58,589 nt of DNA from Lachnoclostridium sp. UBA7097. Its GTDB lineage: Bacteria > Bacillota > Clostridia > Lachnospirales > Lachnospiraceae. Both the position numbers and the translations under genes were made by a program. Position 1 is the stretch's first letter; the number at the start of each line of letters is the position of its first letter. The stretch spans positions 1 to 58,589 of the forward strand of contig DKYP01000186.1 in assembly GCA_002499945.1 (NCBI GenBank), in the 5' to 3' direction. Shown piece by piece: positions 1 to 7,720 of this stretch. The notes beneath the pieces were generated by a model, which saw nothing but the letters and a program-made list of their open reading frames with translations, was not told the origin of the DNA and made no database searches.

Positions 1-48
1 CAAAAAAAGGTTGAAATTTTTAAATAATGAAAATTAAGCAAAAAAAGC

Positions 49-77
49 TTGCATAAAATGTGGATATATGCTAAAGT
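49..77 (+). promoter_or_regulatory. Candidate sigma-A promoter for rpsF-ssb-rpsR
   Basis: TTGCAT at 49-54, a 17-bp spacer and TAAAGT at 72-77 give a plausible vegetative promoter. Transcription would begin near 84 and leave a leader of about 130 bases before rpsF, long enough for the structured region described next. Found by eye; no other hexamer pair in the first 200 bases looks better. Confidence 0.45.
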
Positions 78-120
78 ATTTGATTGTGATACGTTAAATT
101 TCCTTGTTTTTCCCTGTCAG

Positions 121-200
121 GACATATTGTGTTTAAACACACACTGGCCCTGCAAATCACACAGGACCGGGGTCATGGGAAAAGCCAGAGACCAGAAGGA
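121..200 (+). promoter_or_regulatory. Structured rpsF leader, possible S6:S18 autoregulatory element
   Basis: Between the candidate promoter and rpsF lies the perfect palindrome TGTGTTTAAACACA (128-141). It is followed by a CCTG/CAGG stem and an ACCGGGG run near 165-175. Ribosomal protein S6:S18 leaders upstream of rpsF are known in many bacteria and carry a conserved CCG-containing bulge. Position and the CCG are consistent with that family, but I did not fold the sequence or match a covariance model, so the assignment is inference. Confidence 0.35.
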
Positions 201-213
201 GGTACAGACAGCT

Positions 214-501
214 ATGAATAAATATGAGTTAGCGTTAGTTGTCGATGCTAAGATTGAAGATGAAGTAAGAGCAGCAACTGTCGAAAAGGCAAAGGATTAT
301 GTAACAAAAGCCGGTGGCAGCATTACAAATGTTGAGGAATGGGGCAGGAAAAAACTGGCTTATGAAATCCAGCATATGAAAGAAGGCTTTTACTATTTTA
401 TCCAGTTCGATGCAGAACCTGACGTGCCAGGTAAAGTTGAGCAGGTTGTACGTATTATGGATAATGTTCTCAGATATTTATGCGTCAGGCAGGAAGCATA
501 A
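214..501 (+). CDS. rpsF: 30S ribosomal protein S6
   Basis: bS6, a small-subunit protein that binds 16S rRNA together with S18. The 95-residue product starts MNKYELALVVDAK and has the typical EEWGRKKLAYEIQ segment and a VLRYLCVR end; length is normal for the family. The reading frame is open further upstream, but the ATG at 214 has an AAGGAGGT site at 196-203 and matches the usual S6 N-terminus, so the upstream extension is leader. It is the first gene of the conserved rpsF-ssb-rpsR operon, 21 bases before ssb. Confidence 0.96.
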   Translation: MNKYELALVVDAKIEDEVRAATVEKAKDYVTKAGGSITNVEEWGRKKLAYEIQHMKEGFYYFIQFDAEPDVPGKVEQVVRIMDNVLRYLCVRQEA

Positions 502-522
502 GAAAGGTAAGGTGTTTCCTTT

Positions 523-981
523 ATGAATAAGGTTATTTTAGTAGGACGTCTGACACGTGACCCTGATATAAGGTATTCTTCAGGAGAAACACAGACAGCG
601 GTAGCAAGATATACACTTGCAGTAGACCGCAGGTTTAAACGCCAGGGTGATGACCAGACAGCAGATTTTATCAGCTGCGTTGTATTTGGAAAAGGCGCAG
701 AGTTTGCTGAAAATTATCTTCACCAGGGTATAAAAATCGGAGTAACGGGCCGTATACAGACAGGTAGTTACACTAATAAGGAAGGCCAGAAAGTTTATAC
801 AACAGATGTTGTTGTAGAGGAACAGGAGTTTGTTGAAAGCAAAGCAGCAGCACAGGCAGCAATGCCATCTGGCGGATACCAGCAGGCAGCACCAGCAAGG
901 CCTGAAACAGCACAGGCAGCAGGTGACGGGTTTATGAATATTCCTGATGCTATTGAAGAGGAACTGCCATTCAAGTGTTAA
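523..981 (+). CDS. ssb: Single-stranded DNA-binding protein
   Basis: SSB coats single-stranded DNA during replication, repair and recombination. The 152-residue protein has an N-terminal OB fold (about 1-105) opening with MNKVILVGRLTRDPDIRY. A Gln/Ala/Pro-rich linker follows, then an acidic tail ending EEELPFKC. The usual tip ends in DDDLPF or similar; here two residues (KC) follow the Pro-Phe, a small variation in the protein-interaction tail. Its place between rpsF and rpsR is the standard Firmicutes arrangement and ties its expression to ribosomal protein synthesis. Confidence 0.96.
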   Translation: MNKVILVGRLTRDPDIRYSSGETQTAVARYTLAVDRRFKRQGDDQTADFISCVVFGKGAEFAENYLHQGIKIGVTGRIQTGSYTNKEGQKVYTTDVVVEEQEFVESKAAAQAAMPSGGYQQAAPARPETAQAAGDGFMNIPDAIEEELPFKC

Positions 982-1012
982 TTACCATTAAATAATTAAA
1001 GGAGGTTTCAAC

Positions 1013-1273
1013 ATGGCTTACAATAAAGGCGATAAAGAAGGCGCAAGAAGAAGACCTGCCCGCAGAAGGAAGAAAGTATGTGCTTTCTGTGCAGATAAAG
1101 AGCATGATGTAGTTGATTATAAAGATGTTAATAAATTAAAAAGATATGTATCTGAAAGGGGCAAAATCCTTCCTAGAAGGATTACAGGAAACTGTGCAAA
1201 GCACCAGAGGGCTTTAACAGTAGCTGTCAAGCGTGCCCGCCACGTGGCAATTATGCCTTATACAACTGATTAA
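1013..1273 (+). CDS. rpsR: 30S ribosomal protein S18
   Basis: bS18, partner of S6 on the platform of the 30S subunit. The 86-residue protein has a basic N-terminal stretch (ARRRPARRRKKVCAFC), the DYKDVNKLKRYVSERGKILPRR core and the RITGNCAKHQRALTVAVKRAR segment. CAFC plus NCAKH keep cysteines that can bind zinc in some S18 proteins. AAGGAGG at 1000-1006 precedes the ATG. It is the last gene of the operon and is followed by a hairpin-rich stretch and a terminator. Confidence 0.97.
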   Translation: MAYNKGDKEGARRRPARRRKKVCAFCADKEHDVVDYKDVNKLKRYVSERGKILPRRITGNCAKHQRALTVAVKRARHVAIMPYTTD

Positions 1274-1300
1274 GATAATGCCAGGAAATTTCTGGTACAG

Positions 1301-1428
1301 TTATACTGCACGCCAGAAAGATTGGCCATGCAGTATAATCGTATGCACACGGCCGCATAAGGAATTATGCCGCTTCGCGGCTGCGGCCGGCGCGATACTC
1401 AACTGCCGGTTTCACCGGCGTTGAGTAT
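1301..1428 (+). other. Cluster of three hairpins downstream of rpsR
   Basis: Three inverted repeats stand in a row. TTATACTGCA (1301-1310) pairs with TGCAGTATAA (1329-1338). GCCGC-TTC-GCGGC lies at 1369-1381. At 1395-1428, ATACTCAAC pairs with GTTGAGTAT around an inner GCCGGT/ACCGGC stem with a TTC loop. The patch at 1350-1425 is far more GC-rich than its surroundings. None of the three has a good T-tract, so they are not classic terminators. Possible readings are an mRNA 3' stability structure or a small structured RNA; there is no convincing ORF. Confidence 0.5.
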
Positions 1429-1440
1429 AATATAAATAGG

Positions 1441-1480
1441 AATAACCATTCCATAGTTATCATGGAGTGGTTATTTTGCT
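1441..1480 (+). terminator. Rho-independent terminator between rpsR and recJ
   Basis: AATAACCA at 1441-1448 pairs with TGGTTATT near 1468-1475, with an inner TCCAT/ATGGA stem. The downstream bases are TTGCTTTTT. This ends the rpsF operon about 200 bases after rpsR and 40 bases before recJ. Confidence 0.7.
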
Positions 1481-1515
1481 TTTTGTAATTAATAAGACAA
1501 GGAGAAGGAAGCACT

Positions 1516-3255
1516 TTGAAAAGATGGGTAAGTAAGCGGTGTGGTGCAGACCTTGGAAAGATTGCATCACGTTATAATATAACAGAAATATTTGCAGAGA
1601 TTCTTGTTAAAAGGGGGCTGTATACATGGGAAGCAATGGATAAATACCTTTTCCCGGACCTGGAATGTATGTATAAACCAGAACTTATGAAAGACCTTGC
1701 CAAAGCTGCCGGCTTATTAAAAGAATCTATAAAAGAAGGTATTAAAATAAGGGTTATTGGCGATTATGATGTTGACGGGATAATGTCTACATATATACTG
1801 GTTAAAGGAATTTCAATGCTTGGAGGCAAGGCAGATTACAGGATTCCCCACCGTGTAAAAGACGGCTATGGCATACGCAGTTATATGGTTGATGAAGCAT
1901 ACAACTGCGGAGCCGGGCTGGTAATTACATGTGATAACGGAATTTCTGCAACAGATGCTGCATTCCGTGCAAAAGAACTTGGCATTAAATATATTCTTAC
2001 CGACCACCATGAAGTGCCATCAGAAGATGGCAGGCCTGTTATACCTGCTGCGGATGCAGTTGTAAACCCTAAACAGCAGGAATGTAACTATCCATTCCCG
2101 CAGTTATGTGGTGCAGGGGTGGTATATAAGATTTTAAGCTATATATTTGAACAGGAAAATAATAGAAATTATATTGAAGAATTACTTCCATTTGCAGCAA
2201 TAGCTACAGTATGTGATGTAGTCCCTTTAGCAGATGAAAACAGGATTATTGTAAGCAATGGGCTTAAAATGCTTTCAAACAGAAACATTCTGAAGAACCA
2301 GGGGCTTATTGCACTTTTAAACGAATTACAACTTAACAAAGATATTAATTCAGGCAGCATTGGCTTCCGCATAGGGCCATGCATAAATGCAGCAGGCAGG
2401 CTTTCAGATGCAGCAAAGGGCATGGAACTTTTGCTTGAAAATAACAGCGCAGAGGCATCAAGGCGTGCACAGGAACTTGTATGCTTCAATGAAGAAAGAA
2501 AAGATATGACAGCAAAGGCAGAAGCAGAGGCAGACAGGCAGGCAGCAGGCATTGACCTGCAAAACGAACCAGTGCTTGTTATTTACCTTGAAAACTGCCA
2601 TGAAAGTGTAGCAGGGATTGTAGCAGGAAGGATACGTGAAAAATATTACCGTCCTGTGTATGTGCTTACAAAAGCTGAACGTGGTTTAAAAGGTTCAGGG
2701 CGTTCTATTCCAGGGTACCATATGCAGGCAGAATTAATGAAATGCCAGGGGCTTTTAACTGAATTTGGCGGGCATGCAATGGCAGCAGGCTTTTCCCTCC
2801 CAGAAGAAAACCTTAATAAATTCCGCAGCGTTTTAAACAAGCAATGCAGCCTTTCACCAGATGAACTTATAGAAAAAGTTACATTTGATAAAGAGGTAAA
2901 ACTCGCAGATATAAGCAAAGAACTTATTACACAGCTTAAATGGCTTGAACCATTTGGTGAGGCAAATGAAAAAGCTGTTTTTGCAAAACGTGGCGTTATT
3001 GTAAAATCTGTATATATGTGCGGAAAAGAAAACCAGATTGCAAGGCTTAAACTTGAAGATGAAGGAAAAGTATTTGATGCAGTTGATTTTAATGCAGAAA
3101 GATGCACAGGCGCCGCCATAAACGCCCGCTATGGCGGGGATACCTGGACTAATATGCAAAACGGGATATGCGGGCAAAGCATAGATATATTATATGTACC
3201 AGACATAAATAACATGTATGGGAATATACAATTTAAAATACTTGATTGCAGGTAA
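1516..3255 (+). CDS. recJ: Single-stranded-DNA-specific exonuclease RecJ
   Basis: RecJ is a 5'-3' exonuclease on single-stranded DNA, used in recombination and mismatch or base-excision repair. The 579-residue protein has the DHH-family metal motifs GDYDVDG (about residue 80), CDNGIS and TDHHE (about 160). The DHHA1 part follows with SVAGIVAGRIREKY, KGSGRS and GGHAMAAGF. The start is TTG at 1516, set by AGGAGAAGG at 1500-1508. The C-terminal OB region is present. Its 3' end lies 7 bases from the convergent AraC-type gene. Confidence 0.93.
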   Translation: MKRWVSKRCGADLGKIASRYNITEIFAEILVKRGLYTWEAMDKYLFPDLECMYKPELMKDLAKAAGLLKESIKEGIKIRVIGDYDVDGIMSTYILVKGISMLGGKADYRIPHRVKDGYGIRSYMVDEAYNCGAGLVITCDNGISATDAAFRAKELGIKYILTDHHEVPSEDGRPVIPAADAVVNPKQQECNYPFPQLCGAGVVYKILSYIFEQENNRNYIEELLPFAAIATVCDVVPLADENRIIVSNGLKMLSNRNILKNQGLIALLNELQLNKDINSGSIGFRIGPCINAAGRLSDAAKGMELLLENNSAEASRRAQELVCFNEERKDMTAKAEAEADRQAAGIDLQNEPVLVIYLENCHESVAGIVAGRIREKYYRPVYVLTKAERGLKGSGRSIPGYHMQAELMKCQGLLTEFGGHAMAAGFSLPEENLNKFRSVLNKQCSLSPDELIEKVTFDKEVKLADISKELITQLKWLEPFGEANEKAVFAKRGVIVKSVYMCGKENQIARLKLEDEGKVFDAVDFNAERCTGAAINARYGGDTWTNMQNGICGQSIDILYVPDINNMYGNIQFKILDCR

Positions 3256-3262
3256 ACACCAG

Positions 3263-4141
3263 TTATATAAAAAGATTCCTGTATTCTGATGGTGTTAATC
3301 CTGTAACCTTTTTAAAAAATTTGGAAAAGTTATGGTTATCCTGGAAACCAAGGCTGTATGCAATCTGCGAAATGCTGTTGCCTGTGCCTTCAAGCAGTGA
3401 CTTTGCCTGTGCTGTTTTAGCATTTATAATATAATCCTTAATGGAAATCCCTGTGCAATCCTTAAAAAGGGCAGAAAGATAACGTGCATTATATCCATAG
3501 TAACTGGCAATTTCTGCAACTGTAACAGGTTCGCATATATGCCATTTTATATAATCCTTTATATTATTACACAACCTGTTATGGTTTCCTGGCATAAAGC
3601 CTTTACTGTAAAATGATAACAGCTGGCTTTTAAGTTCAAGAAGTATTGATGTTACATAAAAATCATCATAACTTTTATTCTGGTAGCATTTTTCAGCATC
3701 CAGAAGCTGTTTAAACATTACAACTATCCTTTCAGGAGATGGTATAATGCCAGACATTGGAAGCAGGAGGTACTTTGTCCGAAGCTGCCCGTTGGCACAT
3801 GTGCGGTATTCTTCACTAGCACAACTGCTATCATAAAAAAATACTTCCCCTTCATTCTGTGCAAAATGAAGCCAGTAAAAAGTGCAGTCCGACGGCCTGT
3901 AACCCTGTTGTAATACAAGAGGAGGCATAATAATATAACTGCCTTCCGGGACTTCATATTTATCTTCACCAGATTTGATATAAAGCGTGCCTTTTGTGAC
4001 AACCATAAGTTCATAATCATAAAGAGTTCTTGTAAGATGGCTCCAGCTTGCAGATGGTGACTTAAACATACCTGCCCAATTAAAAATAAGGGGTTTTTCA
4101 ATATTAAAAATTAAATCTGCTGGTTTAATAACTTTATCCAT
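3263..4141 (-). CDS. AraC-family transcriptional regulator
   Basis: A 292-residue one-component regulator. Residues 1-140 look like a cupin-type sensing domain (YEVPEGSYIIMPPLVLQQGYRP is typical of sugar-sensing AraC proteins). The last 100 residues hold the two helix-turn-helix motifs (VTVAEIASYYGYNARYLSALFK and ISQIAYSLGFQDNHNFSKFFKK), followed by GLTPSEYR. The ligand cannot be told: there is no sugar-uptake or catabolic gene beside it. It is divergent from the Ser-rich gene at 4273 across 131 bases, the most obvious candidate target. Confidence 0.9.
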   Translation of the reverse strand: MDKVIKPADLIFNIEKPLIFNWAGMFKSPSASWSHLTRTLYDYELMVVTKGTLYIKSGEDKYEVPEGSYIIMPPLVLQQGYRPSDCTFYWLHFAQNEGEVFFYDSSCASEEYRTCANGQLRTKYLLLPMSGIIPSPERIVVMFKQLLDAEKCYQNKSYDDFYVTSILLELKSQLLSFYSKGFMPGNHNRLCNNIKDYIKWHICEPVTVAEIASYYGYNARYLSALFKDCTGISIKDYIINAKTAQAKSLLEGTGNSISQIAYSLGFQDNHNFSKFFKKVTGLTPSEYRNLFI

Positions 4142-4272
4142 GGTATATCTCCTTTCCAGCCTGTCATTATAAATTTATACAACAAACCTTTTATGTAACT
4201 AAATTGACTTGGATTTTATTATATTTTGTGTTAATATACATATATCAATTGATTTAGTATGGAGGTAGAAAT

Positions 4273-4893
4273 ATGGCAGATTTATCAGCTATAAGTGCAT
4301 TATCTTCCCTTAGCGAAAAGGATTTATATTACCAGTATTTAATAAATAACAATTCAACAAGCACCATGCTTAACGCATTATCAGGCAATTATTCACAGGA
4401 TTCTGACGGTCTTGGTTTATCAGGGCTTATGGGTTCTATAAGCCAGGCGTATTCATCATCAGGTTTATCATCACTTCTTGGCTCATCACTTGGGATTTCT
4501 GGAAGTGACGGTTTAGGTTCACTTGGTGCTATATCAAGTTTTTCATCTATTTTGAAGCTTTACCTTAATGCAGAAACAAGCGAAGCAGGCAATATGGCAC
4601 AGAAGCTTTCAGATGCCCTTGAAGAGGCAGATGAAGCAGGCGAGTCCCAGACCAGCTCATATAAAACTGTACAGGAGATTTACCAGTATTTTCTGGATAA
4701 GTCCTCACCAGCAGCCCAGATGTTAAATAATAACACCTCCTCTTCCACTGCTTCCACATCACAGGCAGCAGGCATTGTACAAGCACCATCAGCATCAAAT
4801 GCTTTCCAGGAGTTTGATTTTGATTCTTATATAGAAAATATCGAAGGCGGGCTTGCTTCAAAACTCTCATCTACGGGAATAAGCCTTACATAA
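4273..4893 (+). CDS. Ser/Leu/Gly-rich protein of unknown function
   Basis: Not recognised. The 206-residue product starts MADLSAISALSSLSEKDLYY behind a GGAGG at 4261-4265. Residues 40-100 are low-complexity Ser/Gly/Leu with repeated SSLLGSSLG- and SGSDGLGSLG-like units. An Ala/Glu-rich stretch predicted to be helical follows, then a Ser/Thr/Ala stretch and a non-repetitive C-terminus (FDFDSYIENIEGGLASKLSS). No signal peptide or membrane helix is visible. It stands alone between the AraC-type regulator, which points away from it, and a terminator. It lies about 0.9 kb before mbl and the flagellar rod genes; any link is speculative. Confidence 0.65.
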   Translation: MADLSAISALSSLSEKDLYYQYLINNNSTSTMLNALSGNYSQDSDGLGLSGLMGSISQAYSSSGLSSLLGSSLGISGSDGLGSLGAISSFSSILKLYLNAETSEAGNMAQKLSDALEEADEAGESQTSSYKTVQEIYQYFLDKSSPAAQMLNNNTSSSTASTSQAAGIVQAPSASNAFQEFDFDSYIENIEGGLASKLSSTGISLT

Positions 4894-4946
4894 TTCTTAA
4901 TTAAAAAGTAATATAAAAGTAATATATAGTATACAAAAATGACATA

Positions 4947-4993
4947 AAAAGATGGTAAGATAATTAATTAGAGTATTTATCTTGCCATCTTTT
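4947..4993. terminator. Bidirectional terminator
   Basis: AAAAGATGG-T-AAGATAA at 4947-4963 pairs with TTATCTT-G-CCATCTTTT at 4977-4993. The stem starts with A-runs and ends with T-runs, so it can serve both the plus-strand Ser-rich gene and the minus-strand membrane protein gene that converge here. Confidence 0.75.
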
Positions 4994-5015
4994 GCATTTT
5001 GCAAAGATGCAGGTT

Positions 5016-5480
5016 TTACATATTAAGATTTGTGAAATCATATTTGATTTTAAATTTAACAAAAATTCCAGTAATTATACGTACCAGGGTATATATAATA
5101 ATTATCATGGCAGGAATTGCTTTTAATGGCATACTATATGAATCATACAGGTTTATTTTTGCCTGCCATAATAAAAGAAAAAAGCAGTTTGATATATAAC
5201 CATACTTTTCGTTTTTATATCTGGTTATGCCGAATTTATACTTTTCAGCCGTATATGGAAGGGAAACTCCTTCTTTTTCCACGGCGTCTTGTGATATATT
5301 TTTAACAAGCCCTAAGAATGCAGGCACAGCGGCAGCAGCCATCAAAATATATACTGGTGTTGTCCCCATTGGAAAGTATATAAATGCAAGTATTACAATC
5401 AGGGTGTATTTAGAATATTTCAGCCCTGCATACCTGCTTATAAGCGATATTTCTTTGTTTAATTTTTTAGAATTTGGCAT
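5016..5480 (-). CDS. Small integral membrane protein, unknown function
   Basis: Not recognised. The frame opens further upstream, but the ATG at 5480 (MPNSKKLNKEISLISRYAG) has a GGAG site with 6-base spacing, so the 154-residue version is preferred. Three to four hydrophobic segments are visible: two around residues 28-65, one near 108-120 and one near 130-150. A polar loop between them contains the KYKFGITRYKNEKYGY stretch. Monocistronic; its 3' end meets the bidirectional terminator. Confidence 0.6.
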   Translation of the reverse strand: MPNSKKLNKEISLISRYAGLKYSKYTLIVILAFIYFPMGTTPVYILMAAAAVPAFLGLVKNISQDAVEKEGVSLPYTAEKYKFGITRYKNEKYGYISNCFFLLLWQAKINLYDSYSMPLKAIPAMIIIIYTLVRIITGIFVKFKIKYDFTNLNM

Positions 5481-5643
5481 AGGCAGCTCCAATCTGTTAT
5501 ATTTTGTAGTTTTGTACAAGTTATATTATAAAACATAATGGCGTTTTAGTCAAAACAACAAAAATAGATGCTTTTATCTTGTTTATATAGGCTCAGGCAG
5601 TGGAATGCTTTAGTGTGTGGATATAAATTTATAAAAAATCCAC

Positions 5644-5672
5644 TTTTAAATTTATAATAAATGGTATATAAT
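5644..5672 (+). promoter_or_regulatory. Weak candidate promoter for mbl
   Basis: A consensus TATAAT at 5667-5672 lies 75 bases before mbl. The best -35 at 17-bp spacing is TTTTAA (5644-5649), only three matches. The -10 is the main support. Confidence 0.3.
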
Positions 5673-5746
5673 GTTAGAGTGTATGTTTATTTTGGTTTAA
5701 CTTTGGAAAAAATAGAGTTGTAAGTTGCGTTGAAAGGAGAAAATTA

Positions 5747-6745
5747 ATGGTTGGCAGTGATATCGGAATTGACCTTGGCACAGCTAATGTGCTTGTATAT
5801 ATAAAAGGTAAAGGTGTTGTTTTAAGAGAACCTTCGGTTGTTGCATTTGACAGGGATACTAATAAGATTAAGGCGATTGGGGAAGATGCAAGGCTTATGC
5901 TTGGACGTACACCAGGCAATATTGTTGCAGTCCGGCCATTACGCCAGGGAGTTATATCTGATTATACTGTAACTGAAAAGATGCTGCGCTACTTTATCCA
6001 GAAATCATGTGGCAAGACACGCTTCAGGAAACCACGCATAAGTGTGTGTGTCCCAAGCGGAGTTACCGAAGTTGAAAAGAAAGCTGTAGAAGACGCAACA
6101 TATGAAGCAGGAGCAAGGGAAGTAGCGATTATAGAAGAGCCGATAGCTGCTGCTATTGGTGCAGGAATTGATATTGCAAGGCCATGTGGCAATATGATTG
6201 TAGATATAGGCGGCGGTACTGCTGATATAGCTGTAATTTCACTTGGTGGTACAGTTGTCAGCACATCTATCAAGGTTGCAGGTGATGATTTTGATGAAGC
6301 CATTGTGCGTTATATGCGCAAGACACACAACCTGCTTATAGGTGAAAGGACTGCCGAAGATATAAAGGTTAAGATTGGTTCGGCATATAAGCGTCCAGAG
6401 GTTGAAACTATGGATGTAAGGGGGCGTAACCTTGTTACCGGCCTTCCTAAGACAATAACAGTAACATCTGATGAAACGCTTGATGCACTGAAAGAAATTA
6501 CATCCCAGATAGTTGAGGCAGTACACAGTGTACTTGAAAAGACACCTCCTGAACTTGCAGCAGATGTTGCAGACAGGGGAATTGTCCTTACAGGCGGCGG
6601 CAGCCTTTTATACGGGCTTGAGGAACTTATAGAAGAAAGGACAGGCATTACAACTATGACTGCGGAAGACCCTATGACGGCAGTTGCAGTAGGAACTGGG
6701 AAGTTTGTTGAATTTTTAAGTGGCAAGCGTGATGACAAAGATTAA
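5747..6745 (+). CDS. mbl: MreB-family actin homologue, Mbl-like
   Basis: Cytoskeletal ATPase that guides lateral cell-wall synthesis by the elongasome on the inner membrane face. The 332-residue protein has the actin-fold motifs IGIDLGTANVLVY (phosphate 1), VDIGGGTADIAVISLGG (phosphate 2) and GIVLTGGGSLLYGL (adenosine), plus EEPIAAAIGAG. AAAGGAG precedes the ATG. Sequence alone does not separate MreB from Mbl. The downstream pair of FlgG-like genes reproduces the Bacillus mbl-flhO-flhP order, and no mreC/mreD follows, so Mbl is preferred. Confidence 0.88.
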   Translation: MVGSDIGIDLGTANVLVYIKGKGVVLREPSVVAFDRDTNKIKAIGEDARLMLGRTPGNIVAVRPLRQGVISDYTVTEKMLRYFIQKSCGKTRFRKPRISVCVPSGVTEVEKKAVEDATYEAGAREVAIIEEPIAAAIGAGIDIARPCGNMIVDIGGGTADIAVISLGGTVVSTSIKVAGDDFDEAIVRYMRKTHNLLIGERTAEDIKVKIGSAYKRPEVETMDVRGRNLVTGLPKTITVTSDETLDALKEITSQIVEAVHSVLEKTPPELAADVADRGIVLTGGGSLLYGLEELIEERTGITTMTAEDPMTAVAVGTGKFVEFLSGKRDDKD

Positions 6746-6783
6746 AATGTAACAAATGGCGGCGTTTAAGGCTGCCATATTGC

Positions 6784-6811
6784 TAATTAGTTTAATAAAA
6801 ACTGACGATAT
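6784..6811 (+). promoter_or_regulatory. Possible sigma-28 (SigD-like) flagellar promoter
   Basis: TAAT at 6784-6787, 16 bases, then GACGATAT at 6804-6811 resembles TAAA-N15-GCCGATAA, the flagellar sigma-28 consensus. It lies 100 bases before the first FlgG-like gene, where such a promoter would make sense. TATAAT overlaps it at 6809-6814 but lacks a -35. Weak evidence. Confidence 0.28.
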
Positions 6812-6912
6812 AATCTATGTGGGCAATTTTATGCCAAAGTTTTTAATTTATTATGTAACGCAATATCTTGTTTCCAGTAACAAAGTTTAGGACATGGAAG
6901 GGGAATTTATAG

Positions 6913-7686
6913 ATGGTCAGAGGGTTATACACTGCGTATACGGGCATGGTCAATGAACAGAAAAGACTGGACATTATTTCCAATAACCTGGCTAATTCAG
7001 CAACTGTAGGATATAAAGCTGAAAATGTTACCAGCCAGTCTTTTAAAGATATGATGGCAATTAAGATAAGGGATGGTTCAAATGCATATCTTGATGAACC
7101 AATAGGCAATATGAACCTTGGTGTCAAGATAGGTGAAACATATACAGACTGGACACAGGGCTCTTTAAGGGAAACTGGCAATACATATGATATTGCTATT
7201 GAAGGTGATGGCTTTTTTACAATGAGGGTCACAGATGCCAATGGCAATGATGAAACAATGTATACACGTAATGGGCAGTTCACTATAACCAGGGATGGTT
7301 TTATAGTTGATGTTGATGGCAACCACCTGCAAGGGGCAGGCGGTGATGTACAGGTGCCAACAGATGCAACAGAGATTGCTATTAAGAACAGTGGTGCAGT
7401 TTATGCAGACGGCGTCCAGGTAGCTACTATTGCACTTACAGACTTTGAGGATTATAATTACCTTGAACCTTATGGTGAAAATATGTACAGGGCGGTAGAT
7501 GGTGCAACTATCCAGCCGTCTTATGCAGGCATGTTGCAGGGATTTACAGAACAGTCCAATGTTAATGTAATAGACCAGATGGTTTCAATGATTACAATAA
7601 CACGTGCTTATGAAGCAGGACAGAAAATGATACAGACACAGGATAACCTTATCGGAAAGGCTGTTACTGAGGTCGGCAGGTTATGA
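6913..7686 (+). CDS. flhO: Flagellar rod/hook-basal body protein, FlgG-like (FlhO-type)
   Basis: A distal-rod type protein exported through the flagellar type III apparatus. The 257-residue product has the N-terminal flagellar rod motif (GLYTAYTGMVNEQKRLDIIS then NNLANSATVGYKAE). The EGDGFFTM segment of the FlgF/FlgG family follows, then the C-terminal helix SNVNVIDQMVSMITITRAYEA. It follows mbl and precedes a second FlgG-like gene, as flhO does in Bacillus subtilis. The symbol rests on that synteny; flgF or flgG are alternatives. Confidence 0.85.
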   Translation: MVRGLYTAYTGMVNEQKRLDIISNNLANSATVGYKAENVTSQSFKDMMAIKIRDGSNAYLDEPIGNMNLGVKIGETYTDWTQGSLRETGNTYDIAIEGDGFFTMRVTDANGNDETMYTRNGQFTITRDGFIVDVDGNHLQGAGGDVQVPTDATEIAIKNSGAVYADGVQVATIALTDFEDYNYLEPYGENMYRAVDGATIQPSYAGMLQGFTEQSNVNVIDQMVSMITITRAYEAGQKMIQTQDNLIGKAVTEVGRL

Positions 7687-7720
7687 TAAAATATTACAGG
7701 GGAAGGGCAGGTTTTAAAAT

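Noticed and set aside
49..213. N-terminal extension of rpsF in the same frame
   Set aside because: The ATG at 214 has an ideal ribosome site and matches the S6 N-terminus; the extension has no S6-like sequence and coincides with the leader.
1233..1424. 63-codon plus-strand frame overlapping the rpsR end
   Set aside because: No ribosome site, and it consists of rpsR in another frame plus the hairpin-rich spacer.
2169..3119. Minus-strand frames inside recJ
   Set aside because: They are antisense to the conserved DHH/DHHA1 core and have no ribosome sites; codon-position artefacts.
4204..4240. TTGACT before the Ser-rich gene as promoter
   Set aside because: No -10-like hexamer lies at 16-19 bases; the nearest TTAATA is at 21, so it is not listed as a promoter.
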